Assembly: GCF_014648415.1 (NCBI RefSeq)
Contig: NZ_BMRB01000001.1
Coordinates: 1,426,001-1,490,000, forward strand
DNA from: Actinokineospora fastidiosa
GTDB taxonomy: Bacteria; Actinomycetota; Actinomycetes; Mycobacteriales; Pseudonocardiaceae
Direction: 5' to 3'
Length of the DNA stretch: 64,000 nucleotides
This document shows, one piece after another, positions 52,499 through 61,500 of the stretch. How positions within the stretch are numbered: position 1 is the stretch's first letter; each line of letters starts with the position of its first letter. Both the position numbers and the translations under genes were made by a program. The notes below the pieces were generated by a model, which did no database searches, was not told the origin of the DNA, and worked only from the letters and a program-made list of their open reading frames with translations.

Positions 52499-55258
52499 TC
52501 AGCCGCCGACCCGGAAGGTGGTCACCTTCTGGTCGACCTTCTTGACCTGCTTCACCTCAGGGGCCCCCGCCGCCATCGCCGCGCTCGGCTGCGCGGGGTA
52601 GGGCTGCGCGAAGACCAAGTAGGCGTTGCCGACGTCGTCCTGGAAGAAGTAGCGGTTCTCCGCCCCGGCCAGGGCGATCACTGGGTCGGTGACGGCCGGG
52701 CGGTCGCTGCCCTCCCAGATCCGCCACGACGCCGAGCCCGGAGCGGTCTGCCCGGTGCGGTAGGCGTCTCCGTCCGTGGCCCGCGCCACCACCTCGATGA
52801 TCCCGTACTGGTTGAGGACCGCGTGCGGGGACCCGGCGATGGTGAGCCCGCCGATGGCCAGCCAGCCCGGGAAGCCGGCCGCGCCTTCCCGCTGGGTGTA
52901 GACCAGGTTGTCCGCCGCACCGCGCGCGATGATCTGCAGCTTGCCGTCCGCGAACAGGACCGCGCTCGGGATGTCGCCGGTGACCAGACCGGTCGCGACC
53001 CGGGGCGCTTGCAGGGCGCCGCCCTGGAACCTGGCGGCCGCGACCGCCCCGTCCGCGCGCCGGTACACGACCTCGAACGCGTCGCCGTTGCGCACCACCG
53101 AGAAGTCCGTGGTCAGCGACTGGGCCTCGCCCGCAGCCTTCCGCCACGGTGACAGCCCACCCGAGGTGGTCAGTTGGCTCGCGTACCAGAGCGATCCGGC
53201 CTCGTCGACGGCGAACGCGGTGAGCAGGTTCCCCGCGCCGCTCGCCAGCACCGGGCTGGAGAGCATCGCGCCCTTCAGGTTGAGCGGGTTGGAGAAGCCC
53301 GACCCGCCGATCTGGTCCTGTGTGTGCGCTCGGATCTGCCCGTCCTGCCCGAGGCCGAGCAGCATGAGCCGCCCGTCGTCGCGGAAGCCCAGGGTCGCGT
53401 TCCCGGTGTAGGAGAAGTACTCGGCCATCCCCTTCGGGTCGACCGTCTCCACACCCTGGGTGCGCTGCACGGCCCGCATCAGCACGCCCTGGTCGGTGAC
53501 GAACGCGATCTCCAGCACGTCGGTGCGCGGGTTGAGCATCATGTGCGCCCGCTCGTTGTCCGGCGGCCCCGGCTGCGGCGGCGTCACCGTCACCGGGTTG
53601 GTCAATTCACAGGTGTCGATGGCTGGCGCGATCTCCTGCACCGAGCTGAGCGTGGTGATGTTCTCCCGGACGTTGCCGCGCGCGCCGGGCACGAAGGTCC
53701 CCGCCTCGTGGTCGTAGTGGTACCAGGCCACCTGTCCGGTCGAGGTCAGGGCGTACACGATGCCGCCGCCGGGGGAGGCCAGCTGCTTGAAGCCCGCCCA
53801 GCCGGAGCCGATGCGCTTGCCGTGCTCGACCCAGCGGCGGTTCTGCCAGTCGTAGTGGAACCGGTAGAGCCCGCCGTCGAACACGCTCGGGTCGCGAGCG
53901 AAGAGCACGCCGTCACCGGCGGCGAAGACGTGGTTGAACCGGCCCCAGCCGGTGTCGATGACCTCGGTGGCCCAGGTACCCGCGGTCTCGTTGTAGACGC
54001 GGTGCTCGAGGCTTCCGTCACCGCGGACGGCGTAGAAATGGTTGTTCGAGTCGACGGTGATCCGGAACCTCGTCTCGGGAGAGGAGTAGCCGGTCCAGTC
54101 GCGGGCCAAGTACTCGCCGACGCCGTTGTTGGCCCACCCGGTGCCGGTCCACCGCTGGCGCGTCATCACGCCGTCGGCCCGCAACAGGTATCGATAGCCG
54201 TCGGGACCGGACATGACGCGGCCGTCCCACTTCGGCGCGGCGCTGCGGGTCCCGTCGGAGTTGCCGAGTCCGGTTTCGGGCTCATTGTGGTAGTAAATCC
54301 GGAATTCGTCCGTGGTCGTGGTGTAGAAGACCTCGGCGCGCGGTTGGCACTGCACCGACGCCCCGATGTCATCGAGGCGGCACCCGTCGGACGCGGGGGC
54401 GATCTCGTCCACATTGGACCAGGAAGTGATCGCGGCCTTCCACTGGCCCGCGTCGTTGTGCGCCCAGGTCTGCTCCGCGGGCAGGTACCGGTACCAGGTG
54501 ATGTTCCCGGTGCTGTTCAGCGCGTAGATCACGTCGCCGCCGGGCGAGGAGAGCTGCTTGAAGCCCAGCCAGCCGGTGGCGATGTGGTGCTCGCGCTGCA
54601 GCCACGTCCGGGTCTGCGGGTCGTAGTGGAAGCGGTACAGGGTGCCGTCGCCGACGCTGGGGTTCCGGGCGTACAGCACGCCTGAACCGGAGGCGAAGAC
54701 CTGGTCGAACCGGTCCCAGCCGGTGTCGATGACCTCACGCGTCCAGGTCTTGGAGGGGATGTCGTAGACGCGGCGCTGCAGGTCGCCGTTCGGCATGACA
54801 GCGTAGAAGTGGTTGTTGGCGTCCACTGTCAGCCGGTAGCGGTTCGCGGCGGTGTTCCAGTTCTGCCAGCCGGTGTCGATCGCCTCGGCGAGGGTGCCGT
54901 TGATGCTTTCCCAGCCTTGTCCCTCGACGTACTTGTAGCGGTGCAGGACGCCACTGCTGTTGATGTGGTAAACCGCGCCCTGCGGACCGGCGAGAAAACG
55001 TCCCGTCCATCCGTTGCCGATAGCCGAATCGCCGGTCCAGTTGTTGCGCCCTGTTCCGGGCTCATTGTGATTGCGGAATCGGAGACCGTTGTCGGTCAAT
55101 CCGACGAACACATTCACCGACGAATCGCATCGGGTCGATTCGACCGCGGCCGCCGGATGGACGGCGCTGGTGAGAATGGGCAGCCCCACCACACCCACCA
55201 GTGCCGCTGTCGCGAAAGTGGCCGCACGTCTCGCCCGGCCGCGCCAAGATCGTCTCAC
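52499..55258 (-). CDS. Secreted tachylectin-like triple beta-propeller protein
   Basis: 919 residues with a signal peptide (1-38, cleaved near HPAAAVE). Two duplicated tachylectin-2-like propellers follow (about 45-300 and 310-565). Repeats in the two halves match: NHNEPGTGRN with YHNEPETGLG, NHFYAVMPNGDLQRRVYD with NHFYAVRGDGSLEHRVYN, and GFKQLSSPGGDVIYALNSTG with GFKQLASPGGGIVYALTSTG. A third propeller-like unit of different sequence fills 575-905. The ending KQVKKVDQKVTTFRVGG is polar with no anchor, so it is likely released. Tachylectins bind GlcNAc-type sugars. It is divergent from the RHS gene. Confidence 0.85.
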   Translation of the reverse strand: MRRSWRGRARRAATFATAALVGVVGLPILTSAVHPAAAVESTRCDSSVNVFVGLTDNGLRFRNHNEPGTGRNNWTGDSAIGNGWTGRFLAGPQGAVYHINSSGVLHRYKYVEGQGWESINGTLAEAIDTGWQNWNTAANRYRLTVDANNHFYAVMPNGDLQRRVYDIPSKTWTREVIDTGWDRFDQVFASGSGVLYARNPSVGDGTLYRFHYDPQTRTWLQREHHIATGWLGFKQLSSPGGDVIYALNSTGNITWYRYLPAEQTWAHNDAGQWKAAITSWSNVDEIAPASDGCRLDDIGASVQCQPRAEVFYTTTTDEFRIYYHNEPETGLGNSDGTRSAAPKWDGRVMSGPDGYRYLLRADGVMTRQRWTGTGWANNGVGEYLARDWTGYSSPETRFRITVDSNNHFYAVRGDGSLEHRVYNETAGTWATEVIDTGWGRFNHVFAAGDGVLFARDPSVFDGGLYRFHYDWQNRRWVEHGKRIGSGWAGFKQLASPGGGIVYALTSTGQVAWYHYDHEAGTFVPGARGNVRENITTLSSVQEIAPAIDTCELTNPVTVTPPQPGPPDNERAHMMLNPRTDVLEIAFVTDQGVLMRAVQRTQGVETVDPKGMAEYFSYTGNATLGFRDDGRLMLLGLGQDGQIRAHTQDQIGGSGFSNPLNLKGAMLSSPVLASGAGNLLTAFAVDEAGSLWYASQLTTSGGLSPWRKAAGEAQSLTTDFSVVRNGDAFEVVYRRADGAVAAARFQGGALQAPRVATGLVTGDIPSAVLFADGKLQIIARGAADNLVYTQREGAAGFPGWLAIGGLTIAGSPHAVLNQYGIIEVVARATDGDAYRTGQTAPGSASWRIWEGSDRPAVTDPVIALAGAENRYFFQDDVGNAYLVFAQPYPAQPSAAMAAGAPEVKQVKKVDQKVTTFRVGG

Positions 55259-55403
55259 GATACCCCAGCTTCCTGGATCGTTGCGCCGCCGGTGCCGCGG
55301 CGGCGCGGCGCACCACCTGCGATGCCCCTCCCGGTTTGTAACAGATATGCCTTGCGCCTTCCATCACGTCTTCAACCAGGTCTTCGGTCCCTCAGACGGC
55401 GTA

Positions 55404-55432
55404 TTGACGACCCGTCGCGTTACGTGCTAAAT
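55404..55432 (+). promoter_or_regulatory. Promoter of the RHS gene (-35/-10 type)
   Basis: TTGACG (55404-55409), a 17-bp spacer and CTAAAT (55427-55432), about 127 nt before the ATG at 55559. The 300-bp divergent gap is clearly lower in GC than its surroundings and has no other feature I can name. Unlike most genes here, the RHS mRNA should have a long leader. Confidence 0.55.
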
Positions 55433-55558
55433 CCGGCAAAGTGTGATTCATATCATGCTCCATTCGGTGGTGCTTCCGGTCGCCCTAGACTCCCGGCAGG
55501 GTCGAACTGGGGAGACTAATCCCGCTCGTTTTCCGAGCGGTCTGGGGAAGGAAACGCC

Positions 55559-58500
55559 ATGGCCTCGGTCCGTCGTTTCGCGCGCTCGAAAAAGGCGGGC
55601 AAAGCCACGTCATCCATCGTTCTCCTTTTCGTCGCCACCCTGCTGGCCGGGACGATCAGCCCGGCGGGTTCGCCGTTCCGCGACCCGGAGCGGGTGCTGG
55701 CCGAGGCGCTGGCGCAGGCGCGCGGGCAAGCGCCCAAGCAGGAGTGGGGAAGCGCGGAGGGCAACCCGCACGAGGCGGGCCCGTTGCCCGAGGGGCAGCG
55801 CGCTGCCCGCTCCGAGCGGTCGCGCTACCCCCAGCCGGACTTCCCCGAGCCGGTCCCGCGCGCCAACAACGCCACCGTCGGCACCGCAACGACCGAGGTC
55901 ACCGGGTATGACCCCGAGCGCAGCACGGAGCGCGACGAGCTGCGGGGCGAGTACAAGCGGACCTACGACAACCCCGACGGCACCCAGACCTCCGAATACA
56001 GCTCCCGGCCGCTGAACTACCGCGCGCCGGACGGCAGCTGGCAGCCCATCGATCCGGCCCTGGTGCGCGCCGGGACGGGCTGGTCCAACACCGCTGACCA
56101 GGTCGACGTGGGCATCGCCGGATCAGCGGGCGCGCGGCGGCTGGCGACGGTGCGGCTGCCGTCCGGGCAGGAGATCGCCTACGGCGTGCGCGGCGCGCGG
56201 GACGTCGCGGGGCGCGCGGACGGCTCGACCGTCACCTATCCCGGCATCGCCGACGGGGTCGACCTGACCCTCCGGTCGCAGCCCGGTGGTGTGAAGGAAG
56301 TCCTGGTTCTGCGCACCCCCGAGGCGCAGCGCCGCTGGGTGTTCCCGCTGCACCTGTCCGGCCTGACCGCGCGGACGGTCGACGGGCGCGTCGCGCTGCA
56401 CGACGGCGCGGGCGCCGAGGTCGCGCAGATCCCGCCCGGGCACATGACCGACGCCGCCGGGCAGACCTCGGTCGGCGTCGCCTACCGGCTCATCGAGGGC
56501 GGGCGCGCCCTGGAGGTCACCCTCGACCAGGCGTGGCTGGACGCCCCCGAGCGCGCCTACCCCGTGTCGGTCGACCCCACCGTCAACGGCTACCCGTCCC
56601 GGCAGAGCATGTTCGTGCACGGCTCGACCCCGGTCAGCGGCACCGGCGAGCTGTGGATCGGCGCCATCGGTGGCGGCGACGCGACCGCCTACATCGGGTT
56701 CCCGAACCTGGAGAACGACCTCCGCAACCACCGGATCTTCAGCGCCAAGCTGCAACTGGTCAACTACGACTCGGTGTCGTGCAGGCCCGCGATGGTGCAC
56801 GTCCACCCGGTCAAGGAGAGCTGGACCAGCGCCACCAGGCCCGCGCTCGACGCCGCCCTCGCGGGCAGCGCGTTCGCGCACGGCTACATCCGGCTCGGCC
56901 AGACCCACTCCGCCTGCCCGGCCGCGCCGGTCGGGATCGACCTCGGCGTGCCCGGCCAGCAACTCGTGCAGGCGTGGGTCAAGCACCAGCGGCCCAACCA
57001 CGGCCTCGCCCTGCGCGCGCCGACGGGGGCGTGGAAGAAGTTCACCGCGAGCGGCACCGCCAACCCGCCCACGCTGTTCCTCACGCACACGCCCTACGAC
57101 GCCCGGTACAAGATCGTCAACCCGGTGCCGGAGCCGCCGGTCACCACCGCGCAGAGCGGCCGGGTGAAGATCAGCGTCACCAACCTCGGGAAGGACCCGT
57201 GGCCGGTCGGCGCCTACACCCTCGGCTATCGCGCCTACCGCGACGGGGCGCTCAAGGTCACCAAGACCGCCGCCGGGGCCCTCCCGCAGGAGGTCTCCGT
57301 CGGCGAGACGGTCACGGTCGACGCCACGATCGCCGCCTTCAGCGAGACCGGCCGCTACACCCTCGACTTCTCGATGGTCCACGGCCAGCGGTTCTTCACC
57401 GACGAGCAGATCGCGCCCGCGCGGATCGTCGTCGACGTCTACGACCTGCCGCCCGCCATCGCCGAGCAGTACCCGCGCAGCGGGCAGAGCGTGGAGACGC
57501 TCACACCGCAGCTGTGGGCCAAGGGCGTCGACCACGAGAACGACACGCTGAGGTACCGCTTCGAGGTCTGCGAGAAGGACGGCGCGGGCAACCCGTACAA
57601 CTGCTTCGGCTCCAGCACGCCGGAGCAGAAGTACCTGAGCAAGCCCTACTGGACCGTCCCGGCGGGCAAGCTGCGGTGGGGGCCGGTCTACTCCTGGCGG
57701 TCATTCGCCTTCGACGGCACCAGCGAGAGCAAGGCCGTGGAGTTCTCCGCGCTGCTGACCTCGGTGCCCCAGCCGCAGATCACCTCGCGCCTGGGCGCGG
57801 CGCCCTACACCGGCGGCGACTTCGAGTTCGACCCGTTGCTGGGCAACTACTCCACCGCGGCTATCGACGCCGCGGTCGCCACCGCGGGTCCCCGGCTGGC
57901 GGTCGCCCGCACGTACAACAGCCTCGACCCGCGTCGCGACCTCGCCTTCGGCAGCGGCTGGACCACCCAGTACGACGCCAGGATCTCCCCGGACGCCGAC
58001 GGCTCGGGCAACCTCATCGTCACCTACCCGGACGGCCAGCAGGTCCGCTTCGGCCGCAACCCCGACGGCAGCTACACCGCGCCGCCGGGCCGCTTCGCCA
58101 CCCTGACCGCCCGCCCGCCCGCGCAGAACGACGGCTGGACGCTCACCGACAAGGACCGCACGGTCTACACCTTCCTGTTCGACGGCAAACTCGCCTCGAT
58201 CAAGGACAGCGCGGGCCGGGTCGTCGACCTCGTCTACAACATCCACGGCCACCTCTCCCAGGCCATCAGCCGCACCAGCGGCCGATCGCTGTGGTTCACC
58301 TGGACCACCGCGCCGGACTGGCCACGAGCGCACGTCACCGAGGTCCGCACCGACCCGGTGGACGGCGTCCCGTTGGCCTGGACCTACGGCTACAGCGGCG
58401 ACCAGCTGCAGCGGGTGTGCGACCCCGACCAGAAGTGCACTCACTACCGGTACGCCGCGGGCTCGCACTACCGCTCCGCGGTCATGGACTCGCGGCCGGA

Positions 58501-61500
58501 GTCGTACTGGCGGCTGAACGAGACCGCGGGCCTGCCGCACGCGGCGAGCCAGGTGGCGGCGAAGGCGGGCAAGGACAACGCCGACTACGTCAACGTCAAC
58601 AACGGATACGTCCCCGACGCCCTGGAGGGCGCGGACGACACCGCCGTGCAACTGCCCGGCAACGGCCACATCGACCTGCCCGACCGGTCCCTGTACCTGC
58701 ACCGCGACGTCAGCGTCGAGCTGTGGTTCAAGACCACCAGCGCGGGTCCGCTGGTCGGCTACCAGAACAAGCCGATCACCGAGACCGCGACCTCGGGCGT
58801 CCCGCTGCTCTACGTCGGCTCCGACGGCAAGCTGCGCGGGCAGTTCTGGACGGGCACGGCCAACCCGATCACCACCGCGGCCGCGGTCAACGACGGCCAG
58901 TGGCACCACGTCGTGCTGTCCGGGTCGCTGGCCACGCAGGCGCTGTACCTCGACGGCGTGAAGGTCGGGACCCGCGAGGGCGTGATCGACCACAACGCCT
59001 TCGTCCACGCCCAGATCGGCGCGGCGTACACCACCGCGCCCGCGTCCTGGCCGGGCTACCCGGGGTCGACTCCGGGACGACACCACATCGCCGCCGAGAT
59101 CGACGAGGCCGCCTACTACGCCCGTCCGCTCGGCGATCTGGCGGTCGCCGCCCACTACGCGGCCCGCACGGCAGCGGACCAGCTCACCGAGGTGGAACTG
59201 CCGGACCAGCGCTTCGCCGCCCGCGTGGCGTACGACCCAGTCAACGACCGCATGCGCGAGTACACCGACGCCAACGGCGGACGCTGGCAGCTGGCGACGC
59301 CGACCGTGGGCGGCACCGAGGACAACCTGGTTCGCACGGTCGGCGTGATCGACCCGTCGGGCAGGCCGCACTTCTACGACTACGACGCGCTCAACGGCCG
59401 AGTTCTGCGCCAGTCCGTCCCGGTCGGTACCGGCGTGCGCCCCGAGGACGTGCTCGACGGCGACTGTGTGACCGGCCCGGACGGCGTCATCCGCTGCCAG
59501 GACATCGTGCTCGCGTTGGGTGTGCGGCTCTTCGACTACGACGAGAACGGCTTCCCGAGCCGCATCGAGGACGAACTGGGCCACCGGGTCACGCTCGACC
59601 ACGACGAGCGCGGGAACCTGACGGCCAAGACGACGTGCCGGACGCCGGGCGACTGCCAGACCACGCGGTACACCTACCAGCCGCCGACGTCCGACCCCAC
59701 CGACCCGCGCACCGACCGATTGATCGAGGTGCGCGACCCGCGCTCCTCCGGCCCGGACGACGACCGGTACCTCACCAGCTCCACCTACACCGAGTTCGGC
59801 GACCTGGCCGTGGAGGTCAACCCCGACGGTGGCGACACCACGCACGCCTACACCGACGGGACCTCCGCCGCAGTCGGCGGCGGCGTCGAGCCCGCGCGGC
59901 TGCTGAGCGGCACGAAGGACCCGCGCGGCGCGGTGACCCGGTACCGGTACTACGCCAACGGCGACCTCGCGGAGATGACGACGCCCGCCGGGTTGCGCAC
60001 CGCGTACCAGTACGACGCGCTCGGCAGGCTCATCGCCGAGACCGAGTACCCCGACGGCCACCCGGACGGCGTCACCACCCGCTATGGCTACGACAAGGTC
60101 GGCCGGATCACCGAGATCACCGAGCCGGGCACGACCAACGCGGTGACCGGGACCGTCCACATTCGACGGACGGTGACCGCGTACGACGCCAACGGCAACC
60201 CGGTCCGGATCGAGGAGCACGACAGCGCCGCCCCCGACGCCACCCGCGTCATCACCCACGAGTACGACGCGTTCAACCGGCTCGTGCGGACAGTAGGACC
60301 CGCTGGCGACGAACTGGCCTACGGGTACGACCACTTCGGCAACATGGTCTGGGCCGTCGACGCCCTGGGCGTGAAGACGGAGTACCGCTACACCGCGCGG
60401 CACAAGCTCGCCGAGGTCCGCCTCAAGGGGTGGCACGGCGCGCCGATCACCCCCGGCGACGAGACCGTCGAAGGCGACGGCTCTGCGGGCTCGGACCTCG
60501 TCCTGGAGTCCTACACCTACGACTACGCGGGCAAACTGCTCCGCCAGGTCGACGCGATGGGCCGCAAGACCGAGTTCACCTACTTCGGAGACGGCCTCAC
60601 CGCCAGGATCATCGCCGCCGACGTCGCCGACCCGGTGACCGGCGGGACGCGCGACGTGGTGCTGCAGGACAACACCTACGACGCCGCGGGCAACCTCGTC
60701 CGCCAGGTCGGCGCGGGCGGCTCGGTCGTCGTGCACGAGCACGACGCCACCGGCCGCCTCACCGCGACCACGCTCGACCCCGACGGCCTGCGCAGGCGCA
60801 CCGCGTACCGCTACGACCTCGGCGGCAACGTCATCGAGGTCGCCCGCACCGGCGCCCACTCCAACACCGGGCCGTTCGCCGCCGCCTTCGGCGAGATCGT
60901 CGAGTTCGGCTACGACATCCACGGCAGGCAGGTCAGCGAGACCATCCGCGGTTCGGCGGGCGTCAGCAAGACGACGATGGCCTACAACAACCGCGATCAG
61001 GTCATCCGGACGGTCTCCCCGCTGGGCAACGCCACCGGCGCGGACCCGGCCGCGCACACCACGGATTACCGCTACGACGAGATCGGCAGGCCGGTCGGCG
61101 TCACCGCGCCCCCGGTCGACGCCGAACAGGACGGCGGCCCCGCCCAGCGGGTGCGCCCGGAGCAGGTGACCGGCTACAACGCCTTCGGCGAGGCGACCGA
61201 GCAGCGCAACGCCCTCGGCGAGGTCGTGCGGATGACCTACGACCAGCGCGGCCACGTCGTGCGCACCGAATCCCCCGGCTACCTCCCGCCGGGGGCGAGC
61301 ACGCCGAGCACCGCGGTCACGACCGTGCGGTACGACCCGTTCGGCAGGCCGCTGAGCACAACCGATCCGGCGGGCGCGGTGTCCGGCTTCCGCTACGACC
61401 AGCGCGGCCGGTTGGTCGAGCGGTACGAGCCGGACCCGGTCGACCCGACCGAGCCGGGCGGGCTCTGGCGTTACGAGTACACCCACAGCGACGAGCTCCT

